DNA of 64,000 nt from Azoarcus_F sp036734105 (GCA_036734105.1 DAIMZH010000009.1:28218-92217); one strand, 5' to 3'; counted from the stretch's first letter, positions 43,061 to 53,092 are shown. The notes: generated from the letters alone by a model not told the origin. Program-made: numbers and translations.

Positions 43061-45847
43061 TCACGGCGAGCGATCAACTGCGGCATCCAGGATCATCGCC
43101 GTCGCCACGCTCGCCGCCAGTCTGGCGCGCAATTCAGGCAAGCACGAGCCGCATACCGTGCCGCAACCCAGGCGGGACTGCAGCGTCTCCAAATCCGCGC
43201 CCTGTGCACACAGTGTATCGATGGCCAACTCACCAACTGCCATGCAGGTACACACTGTTCGACCTTCCGCCACGCCCATATTGCCAACCGGGGGAGACGC
43301 CAACGGCGCAAACAACCACGGTCGTAAAGGGGCCACTGGTAACTGCCTGACAATCGCGTCGCGGGTCCACTCCAAGGCGGCAGTCTCGCCGACCAGTCTG
43401 ATCCCGAGCAAGTGATCGCCATCCGTGAGTGCACGTTTGCTGACGCCGCGACGCGCATCTTCAAAGCTGGCGATATCCTCGCGCGCAAATCCGGTCTTCT
43501 CGTCAATGGCCTGGAGTCGGCTGCTGTCCAGCGCTACAGCACTGGCAATACGCAACACCAGAACTGGGCGATCGCGTCCTAGCAGTGACAGGGCGGCATA
43601 TTCCAACCCTTGAAGCAAAGGGCGCAACTGTCGCATTCTGGCCACAACCGCATGCTCATCGACCTCATTGATTACCCAAACCGCCTGCCATTTGAGGTCA
43701 TCTGCCGCATGCAGCGTCACCGCTGCAGCCTTTAATGCTGGCTGATGCGACAGCGGATCAGTGTGCGCCGAGCTCAAGCGATTTGCTGTCCCACCCGGCA
43801 GACAGGCCTCGCCCCAGTGCATAGGTATCCACACGTCACCGGGCGACAAACCTGAGTCGGCAAGCAGGCGTAACACGATCCTTCCGCGCTGGCCCTCGAC
43901 ACGCACAAGCTGCCCGTCGACTAGTCCACGCCTTGCCATGTCGGCCGGACTCATGGCCACCGTGGCCTCCGGCGTGTGCCCCCATAGCTGTGCCACTTTG
44001 CCGGTGCGGCTCATGCCGTGCCATTGGTCACGCAGACGACCGGTGATCAGGGTGAGCGGCAAACGGGCGCTGGGCGTTTCGGCGAGCAAGGCGTGTTTCA
44101 CGGGAAAACCGACCGTCGCAAAGCGCGCACGACCGCTTTCGCCAGGAAACACCCCATCACCAAACAAGCGTGCCTGCCCACGCTGAGCCCCAGCTGGAAA
44201 CGGCCATTGCTGTGGTCCGTCGCGCTCCAGCAGCGCATGCGACAGGCCGCTCATATCGCAATCCCGCCCGGTGCTCAACGCTACATGCTCGGCAAAGATG
44301 TCGGCTGTCGTGCTGAAACGGAAACCGCTGACATCTCGCCCCAAACGTTGCCCCAGCCTGCAGGCAAAGTCGGCGGCAATGTGCCAGTCCGGGCGAGCCT
44401 CGCCCGGTGGCGTCACCGCAGCCTGCAGCCTGCTGACGCGTCGCTCTGAGTTGGTGACACAGCCGTCCTTTTCACCCCAGGTCGCAGCGGGCAACAGCAA
44501 GTCTGCAAAGGCGGCGGTTTCGGTGTCGCCATAGGCCTCCTGCAACACCACAAACTCGGCCGCCTGCAAGGCCTCTCTGATCTTTGTCTGATCAGGGAGA
44601 GACTGCGCCGGGTTGGTGCAGGCAATCCACACGGCCTTGACACGTCCGTCATGCAAGGCATCGAACAGCGCGACCGCTGGCAAACCAGGTGTGTCCGGCA
44701 AGGAAGGTACCCCCCAGGCGCTGGCCACCTCGGCCCGGTGCTGCGGATTGGAGGGATCACGATGACCAGGTAGCAAGCTCGCCATGCTGCCGCTTTCTCG
44801 CCCGCCCATGGCGTTGGGCTGCCCGGTCAAGGACAAGGGACCAGCGCCTGGCCGACCAATCTGCCCGGTAGCCAGATGCAGGTGGATCAGCGCGGCGTTG
44901 GAGGCGGTGCCGTGATGGGACTGATTAAGGCCTTGACACCACATCGACAGGGCCGCCCCTGCCCCACCGAAGCGTCGCGCTGCAGCAATAATTTCATTCG
45001 CACTCACGCCACAGGCGCGGGCCACATTGCCAGGCGAACACTCTGTCAGACTCTGGCGCAGTTCATCAAAGCCCTGTGTGTGCTGTCGGATAAAATCCCG
45101 GTCCAGCATGTCTTCCCACAGCATGACATGCAGCATGGCGTTGAACAGCAACACATCCGAGCCAGGCGCAATCTGCAGGTGCTGATCAGCAAAAGCGGCG
45201 GTATCGGTGCGTCGTGGATCAACCACTGTTATCGACAAGGCCGGGTTACGGGCCTTGGCTGCCTCAATGCGCCGGAACACAATCGGATGCGCCCAGGCCG
45301 GGTTGGCGCCTGCGATCAGTATGTGCTCAGCCTGGTCGATATCGTCATAACAGGCCGGCACACTGTCAGCGCCCAGCGTGGCCTTGTACCCAGCCACGGC
45401 GCTGGACATGCACAAGCGGGAGTTTGAATCGATGTTGTTGGTGCCCACCAGCGCGCGCGCCAGTTTGTTGAAAACGTAATAGTCCTCAGTGAGCAACTGA
45501 CCTGACACATAAAAGGCCACCGCATCCGGGCCATGACGGGCGATGATGTCGGCAAAGCGATCGGCGGCATGGTCTAGCGCCGAATCCCACGAGGCCTGCT
45601 TAGGCGTGTGGTCTTTGGCTGTGCGCAGCAGCGGATGCAGTGCTCGCCCGGCGGTGTGGGCCGACAGATGCAAGGCCGCGCCCTTGGAACACAGTTTTCC
45701 ATAGTTTGCCGGGTGATCAGGGTCGCCTCGCACGCCAATGATGCGCCCGCCACGATGCTGAATCATCACGCCACAACCGGTGCCACAATAGCAGCAGATG
45801 CTGCGGGTCTCGCTGACGCCTTCAGGCGCTGTTAGCCGCATGTTCAT
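43061..45847 (-). CDS. nasA: Assimilatory nitrate reductase catalytic subunit
   Basis: 928 residues, molybdopterin oxidoreductase. N-terminal [4Fe-4S] motif ICCYCGTGCGVMI, bis-MGD domains (MSSAVAGYKATLGADSVPACYDDID, MWCQGLNQSHHGT, RLRDQWHGMSRTGKV). The C-terminal BFD-like [2Fe-2S] domain VCTCMAVGE...GCGTVCGSCLPEL is found in NasA but not in periplasmic Nap. It reduces nitrate to nitrite in the cytoplasm. Last gene of the nrtABD1-cobA-nirBD operon, starting 2 bases after the lipoprotein gene, with GAGGGAG upstream. Confidence 0.96.
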   Translation of the reverse strand: MNMRLTAPEGVSETRSICCYCGTGCGVMIQHRGGRIIGVRGDPDHPANYGKLCSKGAALHLSAHTAGRALHPLLRTAKDHTPKQASWDSALDHAADRFADIIARHGPDAVAFYVSGQLLTEDYYVFNKLARALVGTNNIDSNSRLCMSSAVAGYKATLGADSVPACYDDIDQAEHILIAGANPAWAHPIVFRRIEAAKARNPALSITVVDPRRTDTAAFADQHLQIAPGSDVLLFNAMLHVMLWEDMLDRDFIRQHTQGFDELRQSLTECSPGNVARACGVSANEIIAAARRFGGAGAALSMWCQGLNQSHHGTASNAALIHLHLATGQIGRPGAGPLSLTGQPNAMGGRESGSMASLLPGHRDPSNPQHRAEVASAWGVPSLPDTPGLPAVALFDALHDGRVKAVWIACTNPAQSLPDQTKIREALQAAEFVVLQEAYGDTETAAFADLLLPAATWGEKDGCVTNSERRVSRLQAAVTPPGEARPDWHIAADFACRLGQRLGRDVSGFRFSTTADIFAEHVALSTGRDCDMSGLSHALLERDGPQQWPFPAGAQRGQARLFGDGVFPGESGRARFATVGFPVKHALLAETPSARLPLTLITGRLRDQWHGMSRTGKVAQLWGHTPEATVAMSPADMARRGLVDGQLVRVEGQRGRIVLRLLADSGLSPGDVWIPMHWGEACLPGGTANRLSSAHTDPLSHQPALKAAAVTLHAADDLKWQAVWVINEVDEHAVVARMRQLRPLLQGLEYAALSLLGRDRPVLVLRIASAVALDSSRLQAIDEKTGFAREDIASFEDARRGVSKRALTDGDHLLGIRLVGETAALEWTRDAIVRQLPVAPLRPWLFAPLASPPVGNMGVAEGRTVCTCMAVGELAIDTLCAQGADLETLQSRLGCGTVCGSCLPELRARLAASVATAMILDAAVDRSP

Positions 45848-45849
45848 GT

Positions 45850-46158
45850 TTAATCTCCCTCTGCCACTGCAGCCTGTACTGCCACTTCGCTGACATCATC
45901 TTGAGTGTCGCCCATATCCTGTGCCTGCTCACCCGTGATGACGCGTGCCACCTCTCCCAAATGCCGCGCAACACCAACCCCTGCGGCGGCAATACGTCGG
46001 GCGGCATCCTCTGCGGCCTCTCGCCCATCACGCACTGGCTGACTATCAGCCGCGTTATCGACTTTTGTTTCAGCAAATGGCTCGACTGGTGCACAGGCGA
46101 TCAGCGCGGCCCCAAGCGTGAGTGACGCCAGACACACTGGCAGCGGATTAACAGCCAT
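45850..46158 (-). CDS. Small putative lipoprotein in the nir-nas operon
   Basis: A 102-residue protein: hydrophobic start with lipobox LIAC (Cys22), then a charged, Ala-rich, helical body (REAAEDAARRIAAAGVGVARHLGEVARVITGEQAQ) and an acidic tail. The signal peptide has almost no positive charge, which is unusual. I do not recognise the family. It lies between nirD (10 bases upstream) and nasA (2 bases downstream) on the same strand, so it is translated in the middle of an otherwise purely cytoplasmic reductase set. A longer frame to 46254 overlaps nirD and is not favoured. Confidence 0.6.
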   Translation of the reverse strand: MAVNPLPVCLASLTLGAALIACAPVEPFAETKVDNAADSQPVRDGREAAEDAARRIAAAGVGVARHLGEVARVITGEQAQDMGDTQDDVSEVAVQAAVAEGD

Positions 46159-46168
46159 CTTGGTACGC

Positions 46169-46483
46169 TCACGCGTCCAGCCACACCACACCGGCTTCCA
46201 GCCGGGTGGCATAGCGATGAGCGCACCCATGATCTGGCGCGCACGCCTCTCCACTGGAGAGTTCGATATTCCAGCCGTGCAAGGGACAGGTCACCCTGGC
46301 GGTGTCGCCACTACCCGAGACAATGCCCTGCGACAAGGGGCCACCCTTGTGTGGGCAGGCGTCTTTCAAGGCAAACACGGTGTCACCCTCTGCGCGAAAC
46401 ACCGCGATGCGGTTCTCGCCGTGACGCACTACACGCGCGCCAAGCAAGGGAATCTCCTCAAGAGGACAAATTTTCTGCCAGGC
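46169..46483 (-). CDS. nirD: Nitrite reductase (NADH) small subunit
   Basis: 104 residues, Rieske-like fold: WQKICPLEEIPLLGARVV, CPHKGGPLSQG and CPLHGWNIELSSGE. The CPH and CPLHGW residues suggest a bound [2Fe-2S] here, unlike E. coli NirD, which has lost them. Start at 46483 is set by the AAGGAGAG site; it overlaps the nirB 3' end by 26 bases. Confidence 0.93.
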   Translation of the reverse strand, partial: AWQKICPLEEIPLLGARVVRHGENRIAVFRAEGDTVFALKDACPHKGGPLSQGIVSGSGDTARVTCPLHGWNIELSSGEACAPDHGCAHRYATRLEAGVVWLDA

Positions 46484-48971
46484 CATGGCGGCTCTCCTTA
46501 GCAAAGTCGTGTATCTGAATGGTTTTGTAGTGCCGGGCTAAGGGCTCGGCCTGCTGCTCGGCCCACGGATCGGGCGCATCGCGCAGCGCAAACAACAAAC
46601 GCTGGTGCAGCGCATGGCGATTGTCGGCATCATCCACCACTAACTTCTTGACGTAATCCAGCCCAACCCGCTCAAGGTAGTGAACGGTTCGCTCAAGATA
46701 AAAAGCCTCTTCACGATAGAGTTGCAGGAAGGCTGCGCTCATTTCGAGCACCTCCTCTTCGGTGGCGACTTTGCACAGAAACTGCGCCACTTCGGTCTTG
46801 ATACCGCCGTTACCCGCCACATAGATTTCGAAGCCGGAATCAACCCCGATGATGCCGACATCCTTGATGCCGGACTCGGCACAGTTGCGCGGACAGCCAG
46901 ACACCGCCAGTTTGACCTTGTGCGGAGACCACATGCCGAACAACATCTTTTCAAGCTGTACACCGGTACGCATCGAGTGCTGGGTGCCAAAGCGGCAATG
47001 CTCGGCGCCGACGCAGGTCTTGACGGTGCGCAGGCTCTTGCCATAAGCATGGCCGGAAACCATGCCGGCCTTGCCAAGATCCGCCCAGATGGCAGGCAGA
47101 TCGTCCTTCTTCACACCCAACAGGTCGATGCGCTGTCCGCCAGTCACCTTGACCGTGGGCACCGCGTACTTTTCGGCCGCATCCGCAATCGCGCGCAGCT
47201 CGGCCGGCGTGGTCAGGCCGCCCCACATGCGCGGCACCACCGAATAAGTGCCATCCTTCTGAATATTGGCATGGGCGCGCTCATTGATGAAACGACTCTG
47301 TGGGTCGTCCTCGGCCTCATGGGGCCAGCTTGACAGGAGGTAGTAATTGAGCGCTGGTCGGCAGGTTGCGCAGCCATTTGGCGTGCGCCAGTTCATTGCC
47401 TTCATCACCGCCGGAATGGATAACAATTTTTGATCGCGGATGGCGGCACGAACCTCGGCATGAGTGTGGTCGGTGCAGCCACACACCGGCTTGGCGTACT
47501 TGTCCACCGCCTGATAGGCGCCGCCCACGGTTGACGCCAGAATCTGCTCCACCAGCCCGGTGCACGAACCGCAGGAGCTGGATGCCTTGGTGTGCTTGCG
47601 CACCTCATCCAGCGTAAAAAGACCGTTCTCCTTGATGGCCTTGACGATTGTGCCCTTGCACACGCCATTGCAACCACACACCTCTGCCGTGTCTGCCAGC
47701 AGAGCTGCCTGGCTTTGCCCCTGATGACCCGCATCGCCCAGTTGCGACTGCGAGAAGCTTTGCCCGAACATCAGGTGATCGCGCATGGCGACGATGCTTT
47801 TGCCCTCCCGCAACAGCTGGAAATACCAGCTACCGTCGGTAGTATCGCCGACCATGACGGCGCCAATCAGCTTGTCGTCCTTGAGCACCAGTTTTTTATA
47901 CACGCCACCGGCACGATCAAACATCACGATGTCATCACAAGCCTCGCCACCGATGAAATCTCCTGCCGAAAATACATCCACCCCAGTGACCTTGAGCTTG
48001 GTGGAAGTCACCGAGCCCTCGTAGCGCCCTATGCCAAAACCGGCGAGATGGTTGGCACACACGCGGGCCTGCTCAAACAGCGGCGCCACCAGCCCATAGG
48101 CCACACCACGATGGTTGGCACACTCACCGACCGCATAAATGCGCGGGTCGGTCACCGTCTGCATGGTGTCGGTGACCACAATTCCCCGGTTACAGTAAAG
48201 GCGCGCCGATTCTGCCAGCGTTGCGTTAGGCCGTATGCCAGCCGACATGACCACCAGATCGGCCGGCAAGCGCTCACCGCTGGCCAATAGCAAGGAGCCA
48301 ACCCGCGAGCCCGGCTGATCGGACACTGGCAGCAAGGCCTCGGTGTGCGCGCCCAGCCTGAACTGCATGCCTTTGTCCTCAAGCGAGGCCTGCAACAGAT
48401 CGGCGGCAGGCTTGTCGAGTTGCCGCTCCATGATCCACTCGCCCAGATGCACCACAGTCACCGCCATGCCGCGCAGGATCAGGCCGTTGGCCGCTTCCAG
48501 CCCGAGCAGACCGCCGCCGATCACAACAGCATGCCGGTGCTCACTGGCAGCGGCAATCATGGCCTCGGTGTCGGCAATGTCGCGGTAGGCAATCACGCCG
48601 TCCAGATCATGCCCTGGCACCGGCAGAATGAAGGGGTTGGAGCCAGTGGCAAGCAGCAGGCGGTCGTAGCGTTCCTCACTGCCATCATCGGCTCTGACCA
48701 CACGCCGCACCCGATCAATCTCCACCACCTTGCGCCCGGCATGCAGGGTGATGCCGTTGTCTGCATACCACGCAAAATCGTTCAGCATGATTTCGTCAAG
48801 CGTCATCTCACCGGCCAGCACCGGCGACAACAGGATGCGGTTGTAGTTGCCGTGCGGTTCCGCGCCAAACACGGTGATGTCGAACACATCAGGCGCGTGC
48901 TTCAGTATCTCTTCCAGAGTCTTGACCCCGGCCATGCCGTTGCCGACCATCACAAGTTTTTGCTTGCGCAT
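46458..48971 (-). CDS. nirB: Nitrite reductase (NADH) large subunit
   Basis: 837 residues, standard. N-terminal FAD/NAD domains (VMVGNGMAGVKTLEEILK, VVIGGGLLGLEAANGL), BFD [2Fe-2S] domain (VCGCNGVCKG...SSCGSCTGLVEQIL) and ferredoxin/siroheme domains with CVGAEHCRFG and CPRNCAESG supplying the siroheme-[4Fe-4S] ligands. It reduces nitrite to ammonium with NADH. 12 bases after cobA, which makes its siroheme precursor. Confidence 0.98.
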   Translation of the reverse strand: MRKQKLVMVGNGMAGVKTLEEILKHAPDVFDITVFGAEPHGNYNRILLSPVLAGEMTLDEIMLNDFAWYADNGITLHAGRKVVEIDRVRRVVRADDGSEERYDRLLLATGSNPFILPVPGHDLDGVIAYRDIADTEAMIAAASEHRHAVVIGGGLLGLEAANGLILRGMAVTVVHLGEWIMERQLDKPAADLLQASLEDKGMQFRLGAHTEALLPVSDQPGSRVGSLLLASGERLPADLVVMSAGIRPNATLAESARLYCNRGIVVTDTMQTVTDPRIYAVGECANHRGVAYGLVAPLFEQARVCANHLAGFGIGRYEGSVTSTKLKVTGVDVFSAGDFIGGEACDDIVMFDRAGGVYKKLVLKDDKLIGAVMVGDTTDGSWYFQLLREGKSIVAMRDHLMFGQSFSQSQLGDAGHQGQSQAALLADTAEVCGCNGVCKGTIVKAIKENGLFTLDEVRKHTKASSSCGSCTGLVEQILASTVGGAYQAVDKYAKPVCGCTDHTHAEVRAAIRDQKLLSIPAVMKAMNWRTPNGCATCRPALNYYLLSSWPHEAEDDPQSRFINERAHANIQKDGTYSVVPRMWGGLTTPAELRAIADAAEKYAVPTVKVTGGQRIDLLGVKKDDLPAIWADLGKAGMVSGHAYGKSLRTVKTCVGAEHCRFGTQHSMRTGVQLEKMLFGMWSPHKVKLAVSGCPRNCAESGIKDVGIIGVDSGFEIYVAGNGGIKTEVAQFLCKVATEEEVLEMSAAFLQLYREEAFYLERTVHYLERVGLDYVKKLVVDDADNRHALHQRLLFALRDAPDPWAEQQAEPLARHYKTIQIHDFAKESRHGLAENLSS

Positions 48972-48983
48972 TTTCTCTCTCCT

Positions 48984-49760
48984 TCAGGCTACGCTGCGCG
49001 CGGCCTGTTTATGGGGGTGCACATCACCAGCTGCCAGGCTCATGCAGTTGGCCAGTGTCGCCACCGAACCGACGACGATGATGACCGGGCTATCCAGCCC
49101 TTCGGCGATCACCCGCGCTGGCAATTCAGCCAGCGTGCCCTGCACCATGCGTTGCGTCGGCAAGGTGCCGGAGGCAATCGCTGCGGCGGGAGTGTGCGGC
49201 GACATGCCAGCCGCAATCAGGCGCGCCGCAATGTTGAGCAAACGGGCCAGCCCCATGTAGATCACCAATGTCGTGCCGGTTTTTGCCAGCGCCGCCCAAT
49301 CCGGGCCACGATCATCACCCGTGGTGCCAGTGATCAGCGTCACGCCGTGTGTATGCATCCGGTGCGTCACCGGAATGCCCGCTGCGGCTGGAACGCAAAT
49401 GCCTGCGGTCAATCCGGGCACCACCTCGGCTGCCACACCCGCCGCGGCCAAGGCCTCCACCTCTTCACCACCACGACCAAACACAAAGGGGTCACCACCC
49501 TTCAGCCTGACCACTACCTTGCCTTGTCTGGCGTAACGGATCATCAGTCGATGAATGAAGTCCTGCGGCGTCGACGAGCGCCCACCGCGCTTGCCCACTC
49601 GCAACACACGCGCTTGCGGCCTGACCATGGCCAGGACAGCGGGTGACACCAACTCGTCGGTCAGCACGATTTCGGCACGCTCGGCAAGCAAGCCAGCCGC
49701 ACGCAGGGTAAGCAGATCTGCGGCGCCGGGTCCGGCACCAACGATATATACCTGGCACAT
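48984..49760 (-). CDS. cobA: Uroporphyrinogen-III C-methyltransferase
   Basis: 258 residues, single-domain SUMT. VYIVGAGPGAADLLTLRAAGLL, VRLKGGDPFVFGRGGEEVEAL, VPGLTAG and VIYMGL are the tetrapyrrole methylase motifs. It makes precorrin-2 for siroheme, needed by NirB. Starts 11 bases after nrtD1 with AAGGAGA; no siroheme synthase fusion (CysG) is present, so oxidation and iron insertion must be encoded elsewhere. Confidence 0.95.
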   Translation of the reverse strand: MCQVYIVGAGPGAADLLTLRAAGLLAERAEIVLTDELVSPAVLAMVRPQARVLRVGKRGGRSSTPQDFIHRLMIRYARQGKVVVRLKGGDPFVFGRGGEEVEALAAAGVAAEVVPGLTAGICVPAAAGIPVTHRMHTHGVTLITGTTGDDRGPDWAALAKTGTTLVIYMGLARLLNIAARLIAAGMSPHTPAAAIASGTLPTQRMVQGTLAELPARVIAEGLDSPVIIVVGSVATLANCMSLAAGDVHPHKQAARSVA

Positions 49761-49771
49761 GACGATCTCCT

Positions 49772-50572
49772 TCAGGCAGCCTTGCGCAACTGCTTGCTGT
49801 ACAGAAACTCCATGATCGCGGCGCGGCACTCGGCATAATGCGGGTCATGGGCGAGTTGCAGGCGATCCCGAGGACGCGGCAGATCGACTTCCAGAATTTC
49901 ACCGATGGTCGCCGAAGGGCCATTGGTGAGCATCACCACCCTGTCCGACAACAACACCGCCTCATCCACGTCATGCGTCACCATCACCACGGTTGCGCCG
50001 GTCTTGGCCATCACCCCCATCAACTCGTCCTGCAAGCTGGCCCGGGTCAGTGCATCAAGCGCCCCGAAAGGCTCGTCCATCAGCAGTATCTGCGGCTCCA
50101 TCGCAAACGCGCGGGCAATGCCGATACGCTGCTTCATGCCACCGGATATTTCACCCGGATACTTGTCTCTGGCGTGATCCATATGCACCATTTCCAGTGC
50201 AGCGAGCGTGCGCTCACGCAGTTTCGCTTTGGGCTCACTGGTGGCAAATACCCGTTCAACCGCGAGGTAGACGTTTTCGAAGCAGGTCATCCAGGGCAGC
50301 AAGGAGTGATTCTGAAAGACCACCGCGCGCTCCGGTCCAGGTCCGGGAATCTCACGTCCGTTGCACAGACACAGCCCCGAGGTTGGAAGTGTCAGGCCGG
50401 CAATCAGGTTGAGCAGGGTCGACTTGCCGCAGCCGGAGTGCCCGATCAGCGACACAAACTGGCCTTTGTGGATATTCAGATTGACATCAACCAGCGCAAC
50501 AAAAGGCCCGTTGGTCGTGGGAAAGCGCATGCCGACGCTTTCAACCTTGACAATAAGTGCCTGATTATTCAT
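49772..50572 (-). CDS. nrtD: Nitrate ABC transporter ATP-binding protein (copy 1)
   Basis: 266 residues. Walker A GHSGCGKST, signature SGGMKQRIGIARA, Walker B ILLMDEPFGALD and H-loop VTHDVDEAV. Belongs to the NrtD/SsuB/TauB branch; VVFQNHSLLPWMTCFENV is typical of nitrate-type members. It energises uptake with NrtA1-NrtB1. The ATG at 50572 follows AAGGAG. Confidence 0.93.
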   Translation of the reverse strand: MNNQALIVKVESVGMRFPTTNGPFVALVDVNLNIHKGQFVSLIGHSGCGKSTLLNLIAGLTLPTSGLCLCNGREIPGPGPERAVVFQNHSLLPWMTCFENVYLAVERVFATSEPKAKLRERTLAALEMVHMDHARDKYPGEISGGMKQRIGIARAFAMEPQILLMDEPFGALDALTRASLQDELMGVMAKTGATVVMVTHDVDEAVLLSDRVVMLTNGPSATIGEILEVDLPRPRDRLQLAHDPHYAECRAAIMEFLYSKQLRKAA

Positions 50573-50594
50573 TTTGTTTATCTCCTTGAAGGGG

Positions 50595-51524
50595 TCAGGC
50601 CGTGGCGCCATGGGTCAAGCGACGTGCAACCCACAGCAGCAGCAGTTCGAGCAAAAGTCCGACGATGCCAATGATGAATATCGCAATCAGAATGTGCTCA
50701 ACGCTGAGGTTGTTCCACTCATCCCACACCCAGAAACCAATCCCGATACCACCGGTGAGCATTTCAGCAGCGACGATGACCAGCCATGCCGTGCCGACTG
50801 CCAGCCGAACGCCAGTGAGGATATGCGGCAGCACTGCGGGGAACAGAATCCGTGTGATCACTTTCCACTCGGACAGATCAAGCACGCGCGCCACATTGAG
50901 GTAGTCCTGAGGGACAGCGCGCACACCTGCCGCAGTGTTGATGATCATTGGCCAGATGGAACAGATGAAAATCACCCAGATTGCGGCCAGATCTGCGTCA
51001 CGAAAGACCAGCAAACCAATCGGCAACCAGGCCAACGGGGACACTGGACGCAGCAAGCTGATGACGGGGTCGGTGGCACTGCGCATGAAGGAGAAGCGAC
51101 CAATCGCAAAGCCGGCCGGAATGCCCACCAGTGCCGCCAGACCGAAACCCATGCCCACCCGCTCCAGTGAATAGAGCAAGTTCCAGCCAATCCCCATGTC
51201 ATTGGGCCCTGCCCGATAAAACGGATCGGAAAACAGCTCGACCGCTGCAAACCAGGTTGGTATCGGACCAGGAAAGTTATCCACCTGATGGGATACTGCC
51301 CACCACACCCCCAGCAATCCCGCCAAACCCGTGACGACCGCTACCAACTGAAGCAAAAAAATGCGGAAAGCGGGGTTGAGCTTCACCGGCGCCACCGGAC
51401 GGGTTTCGTCTTTTGCCACACGCTTGTCCGCGGCAAGCTCGACTGACGCCGCCATCTTGGCTGGTGAGCTCTGCCCGGAGACTGCCGGACAGGGTTTGTC
51501 CAAAGCAATTGTCATCGTACTCAT
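50595..51524 (-). CDS. nrtB: Nitrate ABC transporter permease (copy 1)
   Basis: 309 residues with six helices. The EAA-like cytoplasmic loop GVRAVPQDYLNVARVLDLSEWKVITRILFPAVLPHILTGVRLAVGTAWLVIVAAEML is characteristic of NrtB/SsuC permeases; only parts are quoted as evidence of order. A Lys/Pro-rich N-terminal extension of about 55 residues precedes the first helix and is absent from copy 2. Start at 51524 has GGAGG. Confidence 0.92.
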   Translation of the reverse strand: MSTMTIALDKPCPAVSGQSSPAKMAASVELAADKRVAKDETRPVAPVKLNPAFRIFLLQLVAVVTGLAGLLGVWWAVSHQVDNFPGPIPTWFAAVELFSDPFYRAGPNDMGIGWNLLYSLERVGMGFGLAALVGIPAGFAIGRFSFMRSATDPVISLLRPVSPLAWLPIGLLVFRDADLAAIWVIFICSIWPMIINTAAGVRAVPQDYLNVARVLDLSEWKVITRILFPAVLPHILTGVRLAVGTAWLVIVAAEMLTGGIGIGFWVWDEWNNLSVEHILIAIFIIGIVGLLLELLLLWVARRLTHGATA

Positions 51525-51564
51525 CGTGTTACCTCCATTCTGTGTCACGCTTCACGCCTCAACA

Positions 51565-52965
51565 TCAGGCGTTCGCCGCTGCCAGCGCAGCGAGATCAAC
51601 CTTCATTGAGTGCACCGGAAACTGGCGCAGATACTCAATTGGCTTGGCGGGATCGAAACTCATGCCATCAAAAAAGAGATCGGGTCCCATCTCGATCGGC
51701 GCAGTCGCCTCAGTCAAAGTCCAACCGCTTGCGTGGGTACCTTCGGTCCTGTAATCGATGGTCGGTATCGCCACACCCAGATCTGCCGCTGCAGCGCGAT
51801 AAATATCTGGCCGATAAACCTGCTCTGACACCGCGCGGAAGTTGATCGGGGCATCAATCTGCCCCCAGCGCACCATCTGGGTCAGGAACCACAGCGCGTG
51901 CGAACGCCATGGAAAGGTCGCTGCATAGCGGTAAAACACATTGAAGTCCGGCATATCCACCGGCTGACTGCCCTTGCTGCGCAACCAGGTGCCGGTCATG
52001 GAACTGGCCACCACACTCTCGGGGGCATTGACATAGGCCCGCGCCGAGATAATCCGCACCACTTCGGCACGATTCTCCGGCTTGTCCATCCACTGTGCCG
52101 CCTCAATCAACGCACGCACTGCAGCCTTGTGGGTGTTCGGGTGCTTGTCAGCCCAGTCACGATTGACGCCAAACACCTTTTCCGGATTGTTGTTCCAGAT
52201 TTCGTAGTTGGTCACAATGGCGTGACCAATGCCCATTTCAACCGCTCTCTGATTCCATGGCTCGCCGACACAGTAGCCGTCGATATTGCGTGACTGCATG
52301 TTGGCCACCATCTGCGGCGGCGGAATCACGATCAGACGCACATCCTGATCCGGGTCTATGCCTGCCGAGGCCATCCAGTAGCGCAGTTCATAGTTGTGGG
52401 TAGAGACAGGAAACACCATGGCAAAAATCATCGGATCGCGACCAGCGGTCTTGTCCGCATCAATCACCTTTTTCAGTGCCCGTGCGCTGATCGGCTTCTC
52501 TGCCATGGCCTCGGGGTCAGCTTCCATCATCCGGTCGAACAAGGCGTTGGATACCGTGATGCCATTACCATTGAGGTCCATCGAAAAAGCCGTAATCGTC
52601 TCCTTCTGGTTGGCACCTACGCCAAGCGTGGCCGCTATCGGCATACCGGCAAGCATATGGGCGCCATCCAGCTGATCCAGCGCCACTTTGTCGCGGATGT
52701 TGGCCCAAGAAGCCTCTTTGGATATGCTCACGTCCAAGCCGTGCTTCTTGAAATAGCCCTTCTCGGCGGCAATCACCAAGGGCGCGCAGTCGGTCAGCGG
52801 GATGATGCCGAAGGTGAGCTTGGTCTTCTCCAGCCCCTCGGAACCAGCGGCCCAGGCGCCACCTGGAAACATCCCGGCGATCAAAGTTGACAAACCGGCG
52901 GCGGTTCCAGCCTTGATGAAGCCGCGGCGTGAAAGGGTCGGGAATGACTGATCATTGGATTTCAT
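51565..52965 (-). CDS. nrtA: Nitrate-binding protein NrtA (copy 1), Tat substrate
   Basis: 466 residues. Twin-arginine signal SRRGFIKAGTAAG, then the CmpA/NrtA core LTDCAPLVIAAEKGYFKKHGLDV, LDGAHMLAGMPIAATLG and GYCVGEPWNQRAVEMGIG. It binds nitrate or nitrite in the periplasm for NrtB/NrtD. Clearly paralogous to the copy at 55160 but considerably diverged. Preceded by the ANTAR leader and a sigma-54 promoter. Confidence 0.93.
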   Translation of the reverse strand: MKSNDQSFPTLSRRGFIKAGTAAGLSTLIAGMFPGGAWAAGSEGLEKTKLTFGIIPLTDCAPLVIAAEKGYFKKHGLDVSISKEASWANIRDKVALDQLDGAHMLAGMPIAATLGVGANQKETITAFSMDLNGNGITVSNALFDRMMEADPEAMAEKPISARALKKVIDADKTAGRDPMIFAMVFPVSTHNYELRYWMASAGIDPDQDVRLIVIPPPQMVANMQSRNIDGYCVGEPWNQRAVEMGIGHAIVTNYEIWNNNPEKVFGVNRDWADKHPNTHKAAVRALIEAAQWMDKPENRAEVVRIISARAYVNAPESVVASSMTGTWLRSKGSQPVDMPDFNVFYRYAATFPWRSHALWFLTQMVRWGQIDAPINFRAVSEQVYRPDIYRAAAADLGVAIPTIDYRTEGTHASGWTLTEATAPIEMGPDLFFDGMSFDPAKPIEYLRQFPVHSMKVDLAALAAANA

Positions 52966-52996
52966 TGTGCGATTTCCTCTAAACGGATCTGAAAAT

Positions 52997-53092
52997 AAAA
53001 AAGGCGCCCATTTCCGGATACAGGCTTTTGCCTGCCTTACCGAAAATGGACGCCATTGTCCGAATCGTCAGCATCCGACCGCCGTTGATCGG
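52997..53092 (-). ncRNA. ANTAR-target antitermination leader of nrtA1
   Basis: On the minus strand: hairpin P1 (53075-53092, stem CCGATC/GGTCGG, loop AACGGC), then hairpin P2 (53048-53061, stem GGAC/GTCC, loop AATGGC). The intrinsic terminator (53003-53054) follows: GGCGTCCATTTTCGG pairs with its near-complement, with a T/A-rich run at 52997-53002. Both loops are six bases with A1 and G4, the ANTAR recognition rule. The 3' strand of P2 is the 5' strand of the terminator, so the two folds exclude each other. Confidence 0.85.
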
